Shown here piece after piece: positions 11,989 to 24,367 of a stretch of 64,000 nt of DNA (its first letter is position 1; each line of letters begins with the position of its first letter). The position numbers and the translations under genes were made by a program. A model generated the notes under the pieces. That model made no database searches. It was given only the letters and a program-made list of their open reading frames with translations, and had not been told where the DNA came from. Origin of the DNA: Ryuthela nishihirai (lineage: Eukaryota; Arthropoda; Arachnida; Araneae; Heptathelidae); contig JAWZYU010000019.1 in assembly GCA_038380435.1 (NCBI GenBank), positions 24,577,801-24,641,800 of the forward strand, written 5' to 3'.

Positions 11989-13224
11989 ACATTCCAAACC
12001 CAACAGATGGAGATATGATAAAACTACAGTTTTGATAATCCTAAAAACAACTTGAGAAACAAATCAACAAACTGGCCAATGACCAGTTAAAAAACAATAC
12101 AAAGATAGGTAAAAAAAGGAGTAAATATTCTCTGGTTTAATTTTTATATTTCTCTTTTAGGGAAGGAAAGAAATTAACATATTTCGAAGTACTATGTACC
12201 CCTCCCCAAGTCACAAGTTTCTAAACCAAAAAACGAAATTGCCTCGTTCAGACAATCACACTTTTCAAATCATTTTTTACCCACCAGAATTCCTCGGATA
12301 CAATGTGCCAAGAATACTTAACTTCATAGAAAATGAAATATATGAATTGACTTGCACACAAAATGTTTAGGTACTAAGAAAAATCTATTATTATTTTTGG
12401 AAAACATTATTTATTACTTAAGATATTGAAACGTTTATTAATTAACGTATGAGGTATGCGTTTATTAAATTTTACATTTTTTTTTCAAAATAAATTAATG
12501 AATTTCCGATACGAACTTTTAGTTTTTGAAGCTTTTACTTCAACAAAGGGTCTCGTGTTCCGCTCGTGCTTAATTCGATTGACTTGAATATACAGGATGC
12601 TAGTGCTCTTGACTAAACAAACTGAATAATAACTTTATCACGCAAAATCAAAAAATATTAATTTTATTCATTCCTTCTTTTTGAAATTTATTGGTGGCAA
12701 CAGTTATTTAGAATAACTTCCAACCGTTAATGTTAAGTCTATGGGTATTTTGAGAAATTCAATCTCCACATCCACACCCATTTTGGTTGCCACCGGAGGG
12801 TTCGCACATAGCCTATGATCCCCCACTGATTGAAATAAACGTTCATGCAAAGTTTGAAGCATCTAGCTCTCCTGGAGGCCTAGTGCATAAGCAGACAGAC
12901 AACACAACTTTCTTCTTTATGTATTAGATAAATTTTTGTTCTGTTCAGTTCTTTTCTAATTACACTCTATATAACAGCTTGCAAAATGCAATGTTTCGAT
13001 TCACCTTTCTGAATAAAACATTTAGTTGGTGGTTATTTACTTTTTTTTCCTTTATTATTTATTTTGTTAGAGGGTCATTTTCATATGTTGCCAATACTTT
13101 TATCCGTTATATGAATATCTAAGAGTCAGAACAAAACGTAAAGTAGCGACATGTTTTTTCAGTGGTATTGCGTTTGTGCAATGACAATGCAACTTTTCGG
13201 GGTTTAAAAATGTGATGGCGAATA
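11989..13224. other. No gene seen; possible LINE 3' tail near 12740-12950
   Basis: Around 12850-12905 the phrase CATGCAAAGTTTGAAGCATC is followed by GCAGACAGACAAC and TATGTATTAGATAAATTTTTG. Such endings with repeated CAGACAGA are typical of the 3' ends of RTE-type LINEs. No coding part is attached. The rest is AT-rich without recognisable content. Confidence 0.3.
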
Positions 13225-13525
13225 AAGATCTGAATCAAATATTCAATATCTCGATTTCAACAATACTTGTTCAGTATTTAATGATTTAAAGAAGTTTTAA
13301 TATTTAACAACTGCAATGCCACTCTTATAGAAAACTGATGAATAATGAAATAATTTTTTACACAAACTTCTAAAATACACATTTATTTTATTAAACTCTT
13401 TGATACAATAGTATTAATCTTTAAATAACTTCTGAAGGCAATTTTTGGAACTGACATGGTTATTGTTAAATATTGGAAACTTCCATAACTGATAAAATAC
13501 TGAACGAATATTGCTGAAAACCGAT
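13225..13525. repeat. Foldback repeat, family CTCGATTT, copy 1
   Basis: A left arm near 13240-13315 (TCTCGATTTCAACAATACTTGTTCAG, read in two parts, then TATTTAATGATTTAAAGAAG) is answered by an inverted arm near 13450-13520 (TACTGAACGAATATTGCTG). Similar arms occur near 14345-14600, 15195-15275, 32205-32512 and within 53032-53796. The function is unknown. It is probably a non-autonomous DNA element. Confidence 0.4.
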
Positions 13526-14344
13526 ATATGGGAAAGCTCATGGACATAACATTGAGTTGTTCTTTAATTTTTGGAAACCGTGTATATTGACTAAAATTAA
13601 TTCTGACAGTACTACTAATTCTAGTTATACTCCGAGATTCCTAATGCATTTCACATAAGAAACTAAGGAGAGTTGATTTCGGGTTCAATTTTTTGGATTC
13701 CGATTTCAGAAAAACGTTTCTGTGATCCATCATGAGACATACCATACAGGAAATATAGAACAATAACGCTAATCAATCATTTTATTATTGTTTTTAGTGA
13801 TGGCAAAATTAGAATATCCATGCTGTTTGGGAAGAAAAATAATAAAAATATTCTTAGAAACTGAAATGTCATGGCTAACATCATTGCAAATACAAAGCTC
13901 CATTCATTTATTAAAGATAGAGAATACGTAAAAAATAATCAAAAATCACACGGTGTTTTTTTTAATTTCCAGAAACTGATTAGAAGGTTAAAATTATTAT
14001 AATTAAAAGAAATATTTGAAATTTGAATTATTCAGAATTCGAGCCCTCCCAAAGCTGTCTGCTATTTTGATTCGGACACCATCTCTATAAGACTTTTTAG
14101 GCGCCAACGATTCGAGTGTATTTTTTTAAAATGTCAAAAAAATTAGATCCTTTTCGATTCTTAGAAGGAATTAAAACTTGGTTGCAAATATCTGTGGTTC
14201 AAGAATTCTCCTGCCAATCGAAAGTGAACTTTTAAAAGATAGGGCTTATTAGCAGATAGCATATAATGGATCCCATTGAATGGAAATCATTGATAGTTTC
14301 GTTACTTGGAAAATAAGATTCCTACAGAAACATTCCGCAGAAGT

Positions 14345-14605
14345 AAGTTATAGATCTGAATCATATTTATCCAAATCCCGATTTTAAATAATATTTGTTT
14401 AATATTTAAGTAGTTGAAGAAGCTGAAATATTTGACAGCAGACGATACTGTTATGCGCGTTCGTTATATTTATTTTAGCAAGCGATTTGTTATAACTTTT
14501 GAGCAAAATTCTTATGACCAACAAACTCCGCTGTTCAACATTTCAGCTTCTAGAACTCTTTTTAATAGGAAGTAAATATTGCTCAAAAACGAGTTTAAGG
14601 TAACT
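14345..14605. repeat. Foldback repeat, family CTCGATTT, copy 2
   Basis: The arm at 14370-14450 (AATATTTGTTTAATATTTAAG, GCTGAAATATTTGACAGCAG) is answered by a poor inverted arm at about 14535-14600 (CAACATTTCAGCTTCTAGAA). The phrase GACAGCAGACGA-ACTGT is shared with the centre of the 53032-53796 element. Confidence 0.35.
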
Positions 14606-15369
14606 TTTTTCATTAAATATTTTTAATTTATGTCCTATGACATTTTGCTACAATGAACTTTTTTAGAGTTAAGGAGATTTGGGTGTCTCTTTCCATAAAA
14701 ACAACACCTGTATCCAAATACGTTTCATAATTTATTGTAATTAGTTCATTTTTCCAAACAAAGCAGAAAACTGAAAAAACATTTAAATAGGAAAATGAAT
14801 AATTTGATTTTTTTTAATCTTACTTCATACGTAATATTATAAATTTATATGCCATTTGTAATATTAATTATTCACATTATTTATTACAGTATTTGGTAAG
14901 AAATCGGTTATCATGGAAACTCTCACATCTACAGGTAATGGACATAAAAATGGCAACATCCCCATCTTATGTTAATGGAGATTTAAATCTGAGACTCCAT
15001 AACTAGTTAAATAAATTTTAATGGGAACATAAACTGAAGATACATATGTTATATAGAAGTTTGAATATAGAATATTAGAAATGCCAATCATTAGAATTCA
15101 CCTCAGAAGTTAATTGAAACTGAAGGAAAATATTATTTCAAACCATTTCTCAATAATTGTCAGTTTACAGAATTTCTTAGGCCTACCTTTTCTGCTGTTT
15201 CTGCTTCTATAGTATTTTAATACTGGACGAATGAAAAATCGAGATTTAGATAGATTCGAATGGGATTTAAATTTATCTAGTAGTATTTTCCTCTAAAAAG
15301 CTTATTCTGGAAATTACGAATTTGATCCCTCTTAGAAACCCTCTTAGATCTGATTTTACACAATACGAT

Positions 15370-15530
15370 TCCTATATGTACATGGATAGTCCCTCAAGCA
15401 GCCATGGACTACGGAGGTTCAACCAGACAACTCAATTTAGTTCTGAGCTATCATGTGGCCATTGCAATTCTAACAAGGTTCTGTTTGACATTGTCTGCCC
15501 GCAGCATCCTTTAGACACACTGTTAATAAC
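15370..15530 (-). mobile_element. LINE 3'-end fragment (RTE-like), inverted
   Basis: On the minus strand, GGTTGAACCTCCGTAGTCCA-TGGCTGC-TGAGG matches the extreme 3' end of the RTE-like LINE at 25900-25955 (GTTGGACCTCCGTAGCCCAT, GGCTGCATGAGG). Only the last part of such an element is present. Confidence 0.45.
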
Positions 15531-15694
15531 CCTATTCGCTAATATACAAGGTTTCAATGGGAGATAGGGAACACCAAGACAAACCTTTTTCGTCTATGAA
15601 TGCATGTCCGCTGACGTAACCCTTGGGTACTAGAGGGCGCTGACAGAAATATCGGTGGAGCTGGTACATAAATGAATGGAGACAGGTGTGAACA

Positions 15695-16420
15695 ACATGT
15701 TTATTGAAAGAAGGTGCTGAAAGTGGCGACAGCATCGCATGCATGACAGCGTCGAAGTATTGATTGCCGTACATGTTGAAAGATTCCCGGAATTTCGCTA
15801 ACAGTTGCAGCGGCGACACTGATTCTTGCGACGAGGTCTTCATCTTGGTCAATGGGAGTCTCGTACACGAGGTTCTTCATTTGTCCCCAGAGGAAGAAAT
15901 CGATACATGTTAAATCGGTAGATCTTTGTGGCCAGGTAAAGGGTCCACCCCTGCCTATTCATCGGGCCCCAAAAGTGACGCTCAGATAATCCCGCTCATC
16001 ATTGCTGAAGCGTGCTGGCGCTCATCATGTTGAAACCATATTCGTCTACGAATAGCCATGAGAACATCTTACAACAGTCCCGGCAACGTTTCGTCAAGAA
16101 ATACCCGATAAATCTGCCCATTGAGTTGGGGAGGCAGCAGGTATGGCCCAATCAAAATGTCATGGACGATACCTGCCTAAACATTGACAGCGAACCATTG
16201 TTCATGACCATGCACCATTGTGGCATTATGATTTTCGTGTGCCCAAACGTAAGAATTGTGCACATTAAATACACTCTCATCTGTGAAAGAGGCCTCATCT
16301 GAGAAAAGCACATGAGCCGGATAAATAAGGCTGCACTGCGGTCTGTTGCAGAAACCAGAAAACATCTTCCCACGTGTTCAGCACACATTAGAGCATTTTC
16401 AGCCGCTGTTAAACAATTAG
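15695..16420 (-). pseudogene. Mariner-like transposase remnant
   Basis: The three reading frames together give the second half of an IS630/Tc1/mariner-superfamily transposase. One stretch has LFSDEASFTDESVFN followed by HNSYVWAHE (16300-16180), containing the second catalytic aspartate. One has QHDERQHA-like text. A last stretch at 15960-15720 has WPQRSTDLTCIDFFLWG, with the third acidic residue in the DFFLWG motif, followed by KNLVYETPID and an arginine-rich RQSILRRC end. At least one in-frame stop after FAVNV, one after the DE-LPGLL part and one frameshift break it. The N-terminal DNA-binding half is missing. It would have cut and pasted its own element and is dead now. Confidence 0.75.
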
Positions 16421-16439
16421 AAAAAGTTACCTAAATAGC

Positions 16440-16600
16440 CAGCCCCTCCCCTTATGAGGATACTTGTAGAGGTAATGGAGGCAAAATAAATGATTAAACC
16501 TGTGAATATTTCAAGCATTTTCCAAGAAATGTTTTAAAGATCTCTTAGAAGGAGGGAAAATGTTATACTGCAATGGCAAAAATGCAACTTTATTTTTTTT
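16440..16600 (+). repeat. Dispersed repeat family 2, copy 3
   Basis: It shares GGTAATGGAGGCAAAATAAAT, read in parts, AAGCATTTTCCAAGAAATGTT and AGGGAAAATGTTATACTGCA with copies 1 and 2. Its first third is diverged. Confidence 0.5.
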
Positions 16601-16616
16601 CTAATCTGGGACTGTA

Positions 16617-16633
16617 TACACACACACACACAC
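16617..16633. repeat. CA microsatellite
   Basis: An uninterrupted run of about eight CA/AC dinucleotides, just before an AT-rich, gene-free stretch up to 17058. Confidence 0.8.
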
Positions 16634-17213
16634 CATGAATCATAAATATCAACTTACCAATACATTTCAAGGTACGCATTACGCTCGTAAGTTGGAGTTC
16701 ATTTTTAATACTGAAATGGAGGAATTTTTATCAAATCAAGAAGATGGCAATTACAATGACCTTTGACTCTCGTTCTACAAATCAGCATAATAGAGATTTT
16801 GAGGTTAAAATATTAAGTTCAAATTTTCCTCTATTTAGCTGAAATTGAACATACCTTTAAACATATATATATATACGTGTAGAAAAAGTAAAAAATAAAG
16901 TAGAACTAATAAAAAATAGAATAAAGATAGGAAAGAATCAGATTTATCGGAAGAAATTGCAAAATGTTTGATATTATTTTCCCATTTTAAGAAAGGAAAT
17001 TGAGTTAATGAAATGCATTACAGTTGACTCTCTTGAAAACGTTTTGAGATGTAAATTACACTCACCGGCCATTGAATTAGAAACCTTTATTCAGATGTGT
17101 AAACGTCACTTGTGCAGTGTATATGCAAAATACGTGGTCACGTGCATCAACAGGTTATCTAAGCAACTATTTAAGACTGCTGCTCGCCTTAATTGTCAGT
17201 AGTGTTGATCACA

Positions 17214-18652
17214 ATGGGAAAAACAAAGAATCTTTCGGGATTCGATAAAGGGCTTATTGTGGGTGCCCGTCTGCCTGCAGCGATGATTTTAAAAACAGCA
17301 GAGCTGCTGGTTTCTTAAAAGATTTTTAATCAGTGCAAAAATAACCCACATTGTTTGTCTAAGAGGCGTAAATATGACGTGATGACAATCTGTCAGGAAC
17401 GAGATCGTCGTCGTCTGAGAAGGCTTGTACGGAGAAACAGGATTCCTGTGTGCAGACAAAGATAACTGAACGATATTCTGGTCTGTTATACGGGGGTGGC
17501 TCAGTCGATAGCGCGCCAGGCTCGTAATCTGTAGTTCCCAGGTTCGAGTCCCAGCTGGGTCAGCGTTGAGATTTATCTCCGCAAAATCCCCCCCCCCTCC
17601 TGCCCACGGTCAGTAGGGGACACCGATGGGCTTGGAAAGGCCGCCGTCCGTCGGATGGGACGTTAAGCCGTGACACCGTGTGTGGGAGAGCCATACCCTG
17701 TGCACTTTAAAGAACAGGCTGGATGGCCTTGACGGGTGGCTACCATCTGTCTCCCAACAGCTGTCCAGTGGGTCCCCTTCCCCAACCTTCTCTGAGCCTT
17801 CGAGATCCACGTGACCTGGCCATTTAGCCCATGGTGTGCAAAAAAGTGCCGCTCAGAGTAAAACAACAACCTGTGTGCAGCAATTGACCAAAACATTCAA
17901 TGAAGGCTGTTCCTGAACCATATCTCAGCGAACTATGCTCAGGGAATTGAAGAGGATCGGTATTAGTAGTCGCATGCCTATACGGAAACTACTAATTTCT
18001 GTGAAGAATAGGAAAGTTCGTCTACAGTGGTGTCAGGAACACCGTAACAGGACACTGGAAAAAAAGTCTTTTGGTCCGACGAGTCCATGTACACCTTGTC
18101 CTGTACCGACGATAGGCAGAGAATTTGACGAGATCCCCTTGAAGCAATGGACCCAGCTTGCCTTGTAAACACAACTTAAGGTTCTGGAGGCGGTGTCATG
18201 GGTGGGGCACGATTTGTTGGTACGGAACGGGTCCCCTGATATTGCTGGAAGGTCGGGTATCCTCCAAGGATTATCTGAATATTGTTGCTGATCAAGTCCA
18301 TCCTGCAATGTAGACTTTTTATCCAGCAGATGACGGCTGTTTCATGGACGACATTGCTATTGTCCATCGTGCAAGATGTGTTCAGCACTTGTTCAGAGAG
18401 CATGACAGCGACTTCCATCATCTTCCCTGGTCACCAAAAAGTCCGGATCTGAACCCCATTGAGAATGTGTGGGGCATATTAAAAACAGATCCGGGAGCAA
18501 TGTCCTCTTCAGTCAAATCGGAGCTAGTTAATGACTCTCTGGAGAACGCCTGGCAGGCTAGAGATGTAAAGGCACTTCATTACCTTGTGGAATCTATGAC
18601 AAATCGCATATGTGGTGTAATTCGGGCTAGAGGAGGTCCAACTCGATATTGA
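17214..18652 (+). pseudogene. Tc1-like transposase, broken
   Basis: The start ATG at 17214 opens MGKTKNLSGFDKGLIVGAR, the beginning of the helix-turn-helix part, and runs into a stop near 17320. Later pieces are QERDRRRLRRLVRRN (about 17398-17442), LRELKRIGISSRMPIRK after the SINE (17938 on), a WSDES motif near 18072-18090 in another frame (second catalytic acid region), FMDDIAIVHRARC (18341 on) and SPKSPDLNPIENVWGILK (third acid, DD34E-type spacing). It ends with ARGGPTRY. At least three frame changes and the SINE insertion inactivate it. The family cuts and pastes DNA at TA sites. Confidence 0.9.
17491..17870 (+). mobile_element. Thr-like SINE inserted in the Tc1 element
   Basis: A full-length copy with A box (TGGCTCAGTCGA), anticodon loop CTCGTAA, B box GGTTCGAGTCC, body GATGGGACGTTAAGCCG and tail AAAACAACAAC. 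An 11-bp repeat CCTGTGTGCAG stands at 17445-17455 and 17870-17880. On the left, 35 further bases separate it from the SINE, and these look like transposase sequence. The target duplication is therefore not cleanly readable. Confidence 0.9.
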
Positions 18653-18686
18653 ATAAAGGTTTCTAATTCAATGGCAGGTGCGTGTA

Positions 18687-20460
18687 AAATATCACTTTAT
18701 AAAAAATTGGAAATTGTTGTTAAAAATACACTTTATGCCCAGGTTGAAAAAATATGTAAAATTGAACTCTCTTTGGACTTGAACTGACATGCAAACCGAC
18801 AAATGAATCATAACAGGAAAGAAAAAAAAAATAGGAATCTAGGTTAAAAAAGGAGAGATCTTTTAACAATAAATTACCACTAGATTTATATAAAATAGGA
18901 TTAAATTAGATATTGCTCATTGAACGATTACTTTTAGATCACAGATGCAACTTAACAAAGTGCCGTCAGTTTAAACAAAAATTGATTTTTTCTGCGAACT
19001 TTTATACAACTGATGGATGCATAACGAAATATCATTCCTAATGCATTCATCAGTTGTCTCAATGTTGAAGGCAGAATTATATCATCACTGCTGCTTTTCA
19101 TAGTAGTATCGAAAGCACGTTTCCTTTATTCGGTCACATTAAGATTCATTTGACTAAGGTAGCCATTAAAATATCCATTAATAACATCTTAACAACTTTT
19201 ACTATTTTTAAAGGATTTTAAGTGGTTTGTTGGTGTTAGATATCTTACTTTTCACTCTCTTTACCTATGTTATACATCATTTCATTTTATATATTATATA
19301 TCATTTCTCAATATGTATAATGTATTATAATAAATATTGCAAAAATATACAGAGAGGGAAATTTCTAATATTGTTTATTGAGTGTGATGATCAAAGGATT
19401 TGCTTTGGGGTTTTTCCCCCAACTCCAACATGGAATGGAAAAAGGAAACATTTCCGTTTTACGAAATAAATGAGATTAACGATTTCGTTTTGTATTTTAT
19501 AGGCACAAATTTTTATTAATATTTTCCCATCATCCATTAGTTCATATTTTCAATGTCAGCCAATTGGTGCTGACACCTAAAATACAAATTAATGGTTGAT
19601 TGACCTGGTCTGACACTGCTGACCCTAAAAATGAGGCAAAATCGGAAATTAAGAAACTTCCTTCTCTTTGAAAACGAGCATCCCATATTCACCAGGGATG
19701 ATAAACTATTACTTTAATTGTGGCCTTCGTCTGGTTGGAGGATTCTCTTCTATTATACGAATTTGAATTTCTAATGTTAAATCGGTTAATCGAAGTTTTA
19801 CCCGAATAGCGAAAGAAAATTAGAAACCCTTCATTTTAAAACAACTTTCTTTTTAGAATTTTTACAATAAATATAATGTAAAACAACGTTTCTAGAAAAT
19901 TATTATTCATAAAATATTCTTTCTGTGTTTCCTCTAAATCAGTTTAATAAAGAGAAGCACATGATTTCAACGCTAAAAAAATTTCAACCAAAACGAATTG
20001 GTGTTCTTACAGCCACGTTTCCTTAATTTATAATCAGTTAACCAATTATTATAATAGACTTCAGACCCATTTCGAATGTATATATTTGTTTCGGTCAAAA
20101 ATTCTGACAAATCTTATTTTACCGAGGCTTCTTTTCAGTGAAAAAAACGTTGCAATTTTTCGAATTTCCATAAAGGTTGAATCATCGATTAACGTGTTTT
20201 TTAACAAGTGAACTGCTGAAAGAAAACTTAACATGACCGAAAGAAAAGTACCTTGGATGCCACTTTAAAAGCATAGACGATAAAGCAATCTTACAATCAG
20301 TAGGGAGATACCCAATGAATGCATGAGGGTATCCTTTACGCATTCCGATGTAAAATTTGCTCTTTCTAAACGATGGACATATCATTATGATACGTCCGTG
20401 ATATATAACTGGCTCTATTATCGAATCTACACTACAGATTAAACGAACTAAATCAAATTA
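18687..20460. other. No gene seen; one 52-base hairpin
   Basis: AT-rich, no coding frames. Positions 19006-19057 form a hairpin with 17-base arms (ACAACTGATG-ATGCAT) that differ at one base, and an 18-base loop. The rest holds nothing I can name. Confidence 0.45.
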
Positions 20461-21480
20461 TATTAAATTGTTTGATAAAACTAGTGGTAGTTAATTGTCA
20501 AATTTCATTCGTCATTTTAACTTTCTTATTGTCCTTCTCTCATAATTTGCTGTGTTTATCAATATGGCTGCTCCATCATGTCTTCTCAACCCTTTGATCG
20601 ATCGCAACGGGTATGTACCAAATGAACTGTTGTGTCGTGGAGAGTATCTAAGGCATAAAAAAATTTCCTATCGTACTTTCAATCCCTCTGAAAAAAGTGG
20701 AATGTGAAACTTAATTACAAATACATCTTTCAAACACGAGATGAGAGAGTAACGAGTTATATGTCAAATTAACACTTGTAAAGTAGGGAGTGTCTCAATG
20801 TTATAAACAATTATTTTGCGGGGTATCTATCCCCGAAAAATAAAACAAAATTTGTAAAAGATTGATCTTTCGAACTCGAAGGCCAAACATAACCACTTAT
20901 GTGTCAAATGAAAGCTTGTGACGTGGGAAGTGTCATAGGCTACACGCTTTTTACTTATCTGTTTTCTTCTCCCCTATAAAAAGCTAAATGTGAAACAATT
21001 ATTCCATTATATCTTCCGAAAACTATTGTAGATAAAAATGAGCTATCTGTCAAATGAAGATTTGTCACGTCGTGGGGATTATCGTATGTTATGAAACATT
21101 TACCACATTTTCTTTGTTCCCTCCCCCCCCCCACACAAAAAAAGTGGGACTTGCATAAAATAATGTTTACTATATCATTCAAACTCAATGCCCAGGAGTA
21201 AAGAGATAGGTATCAAATGACTGCTTGCAATGTGAGAACTGTCATATGTTCCCTGAAGTTTTACCTCCATCCTTCTCCACCCTAAACTAGGGAAGGGAGA
21301 ATTCAGGGAGGTGGATCTCAGTGACTTATATATCAAGTGACCGCTTTTGACGTCGATAATATCATGAGATATATAACATCATGCTCTCCTTTTTCTTTAT
21401 TTTCCCCCAAAAGGAGGGAGGGAAAATTAATAAGGTTGATTTTTGATTAAATATGTCAAATGAAAGCTATAGACTTACAG
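20461..21480 (+). repeat. Diverged tandem repeat, period about 120-165 bases
   Basis: The phrase TATGTCAAATGAAAGCTTGT-ACGTGGGAAGTGTCATA recurs near 20620, 20763, 20899, 21047, 21211, 21331 and 21453, with C- or A-rich filler and TCTTTCGAACTC-like text between. Copies are strongly diverged. Inverted relatives lie at 29030-29520. The leader at 20461-20590 (TAGTGGTAGTTAATTGTCAA) recurs at 50600-50650 next to unrelated sequence. I cannot name the family. Confidence 0.55.
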
Positions 21481-21846
21481 AATAGCATAAGGATTCCGTT
21501 TTCGTAGGCGACTTTGCAATCCTCCGCAGCAGGTGAAGGATGGATATTTTGGGAAACAAAATTCCCTACGAAGTTCACATTGAAAAAGGAAAATAAAATA
21601 AAAATTGAAGCATTTGAAACGTACCTGTCTTACTACAATATATGCGCTCTTAAATATGAAATATAAGCAAAATGCGTAAATGGACTTCTTTATGTATTTG
21701 ATCTTGCTTATGGATCCTGGACTTGCTGCAATGGTGGACTTCTGTTGAGGGATAATCTGCCGTTGTGTTTTCTGTTTGCTTCTGGGTTGCCAGCCATAAG
21801 TGAAACAGTAATGGAATACTTTATAACAGCTGGTGGATAATCGTGA
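21481..21846. other. No feature recognised
   Basis: This sequence lies between the tandem repeat and the LINE. It has no coding frame and no terminal repeats that I can see. Its right part may be the 5' untranslated region of the LINE. Confidence 0.3.
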
Positions 21847-22129
21847 TCAGAAGCCATCGCAGGTGCCTAAACCCTCACTTAGAAGTTGAGCATCGTTAAT
21901 CCTAAACTGGAATAATGTGTCTCTGGCAGGCCATATGGCTCTTGAAAAAGTCCACTTGAAAAGGTGGTGCCTGAAGTTCCTACTAGCATCGGTGACTTCA
22001 GTCTTTAGCGTAGGGGGAAGAGTTCTTTGCCCCATGCCTGCGATCAGGGGGCTGTTTGATATTGTTGGCCCTACCTATCTCAATATACCTAGTTTCTTTA
22101 AACATCTTACTAATCATTTTCTCTCTGCA

Positions 22130-23025
22130 GGAAGGTGGAACGTGAGGACATTACATAGAGATTATTCTCTTGATATCCTCACGAAGGAATTCCAGCACTA
22201 TAACCTAGATATTCTAGGCTTGCAAGAGACCAGATGGACAGGTAAAGGTGAGATACTTAAAAAAAACTTTAAATTTCTCTTTACTGGGAGGGAGGATGGA
22301 AAGCATCACCAAGGCGTGGGTCTACTTCTCAGCAGACATGCTAGTGATGCTCTTCTAGGATATGAGTGCATTAATGAAAAGTTTCTTACAACAAAATTTC
22401 AGACAAGCGTTAAAGACTTGAATGTTATCTGCTGTTATGCCCCCACTGAGGATGCCGATGAGGATGAGAAGCAAATATTTTACGGACAACTTCAGGATAT
22501 TTTGAATTGTGTCAAGAAAGGAGATATTACCCTTATTCTAGATGACTCCAATGATAAAGTTGGTACTGACTCTAATTTTTGGGTAAGAGTTTTAGGTTCC
22601 TTTGGCATTGATTGTTCCAATGGCAACGGGGAACGTATTCTACGGGTAAGAAAACTTAATGGTTTGCGAATAACTAACACATACTACAGCACCGGTGAAT
22701 TTATAAATAAACATGGGTTTCACCTGATGGGTTGCACAGGAATATGACATATTATAATTTAATTAACAGCAAATGGTCTAGTTCAGTTAAAAATACCAGA
22801 TCACACCTGGGAGCCGAAATTGGGTCTGACCATTACCTGGTCAAAATTGTGTTGCAGCTGAAGCTTAAGGAAAGTTGTGTTAAGGTTAAGAAAATTACCT
22901 TTAACACTGAAGATCTGAAAGATCCAGATATAATCAAAGCATACCATGATAGGCTACTTAGTCATTATGTCAATCGTGGTTTGCTGACTGCTGAAGTTGG
23001 GAAAAAATGGGGTCAGTTTAAATAG
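22130..23025 (+). pseudogene. LINE AP-type endonuclease domain
   Basis: GRWNVRTLHRDYSLDILTK (about 22132) carries the metal-contact Asn of EEP endonucleases, and LGLQETRW (about 22213) carries the catalytic Glu. CCYAPTEDADEDE (about 22431) follows. After a frameshift near 22735 comes IGSDHYLVKI (about 22822), the SDH motif with the catalytic His. The D-x-N motif expected between them reads DDSND in place of the usual GDFN, so activity is doubtful. The enzyme would nick chromosomal DNA to prime reverse transcription. Confidence 0.85.
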
Positions 23026-23239
23026 GCTTTTCTTGAAACCAACAGTACTCTTTTGGGTAAAAGGGAACAGAGGAAACAAAATTATTTGAGTGATAGGCTA
23101 TGGAACTTATTTCTGAAAGAAGGAAGTGCAGGATTAATATGAATCAACACCCTACTAGCCCTAACAGAAGGCATTACATCGAGCTTAATAAGTATGTAAA
23201 GGATCAGTTCACAGCTGATAAGAATCTTTGGCTTCATAG

Positions 23240-24366
23240 GCTTGGTTGACAAAGCAGAGGAAGCAGTTAGACTGCACAACAGCATGTGGTTGTACCAGAT
23301 TGTTGATGTTTTATGTGGGAAGAAACAGAGAGGTACACAGGGACTGAGGGATAAATATGGCAAAGTGGTTGAAGGTGAGGATTCTCTGATGGCTTGGTGG
23401 GCTGAGCATTTCAGAGATGTTCTAAATAATGTGATTATTTCTACTCCCATTGTTTGTAATGAGGATAGAAGCATTACTTGCTTTTATGATGGCCCTATAT
23501 CACATTCGGAAGCCGCATTGTCTATCTCTAAGTCAAAACTGCATAAATCCCCAGGGTTGGACGAAATCACCACTGAAATGCTGAGAGCTGGAAACATTTG
23601 CGTTGTCACATGGATGACTAAAATTCTAAATATTTTTTATGATAAAGTTGTTTTTCCTAAGGAGTCTTCTAGATTTGTCCAATTTTTGTCCATTTTCCCA
23701 ATTTATCAGTTTAATTATCTTCGGAGCTATGCAACAGATACTGGTGATGTGTGCCATGAGATGAATAGAAGAATAGGTATGAGATAAATAGGATTGCAGT
23801 TCTTCTGATCATTACAGGTTAAATGTTTTACTTTCTGTTCCAGGTACAGTTCTTTGCATGATTATACTTAATAGAATTAAGAATTTGGTTGATGAACAAC
23901 GTGGATTCAGAAATTGTCAAATATTTTCACTTAGGCAGATTCTTTAGGAATGTTTAGAGTTTCAGAAACCTGTGGTTGCTGATTTTATAGATTTCAAAAG
24001 TGCTTTTGACTCTGTTGATCGACATAATTTTTGGTTGATTGTTAGATCATATGGAATAAATAATAAGTTAGTTATTGTAATGAGAGCTCTCTATAATAAC
24101 ACTGAGTCGTGTGAGTTGGTACGTCTTGCAGCGATTGGTTTAATATTGCTAATGGAGTTAGACAAGAATGCATTTTGTCTCTTTTTCTCTTTCGTTATGT
24201 TATTGACTATGTAATGCGAAATTTTTTGCAAGGAACGATTTTTTGCCTTGAATGGTCTAGATATTTCAAAATTTCTGATTTAGATTATGCAGATGACTTG
24301 ACTCTGTTGGCTACTGATGTTGATGAGATGAATTCGTTCCTTAGGTCTGTTGATGAGATTGGTAAT
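23240..24366 (+). pseudogene. LINE reverse transcriptase domain, rearranged
   Basis: SPGLDEITTEMLRAG (about 23551) is the start of the RT fingers. LVDEQRGFRNCQ (about 23888) and VVADFIDFKSAFDSVDR (about 23970) carry the first catalytic aspartate. LDYADDLTLLATDVDEM (about 24280) carries the YADD motif. A segment normally found far downstream (FNYL-SYATDTGDV-HE) is intercalated at 23698-23785. Several stops and frameshifts are present. Confidence 0.85.
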
Positions 24367-24367
24367 A

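Larger units (their letters stand above)
17059..18684 (+). mobile_element. Tc1-like DNA transposon, TA target, with SINE inside
   Basis: Terminal inverted repeats of about 40 bases: CACTCACCGGCCATTGAATT at the left, and its near-complement AATTCAATGGCAGGTGCGTG at the right. They are flanked by TA at 17057-17058 and 18685-18686, the usual Tc1/mariner target duplication. Without the SINE at 17491-17870 the element would be about 1.25 kb, slightly short for an intact Tc1 element. This is consistent with deletions seen in the transposase. Confidence 0.9.
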
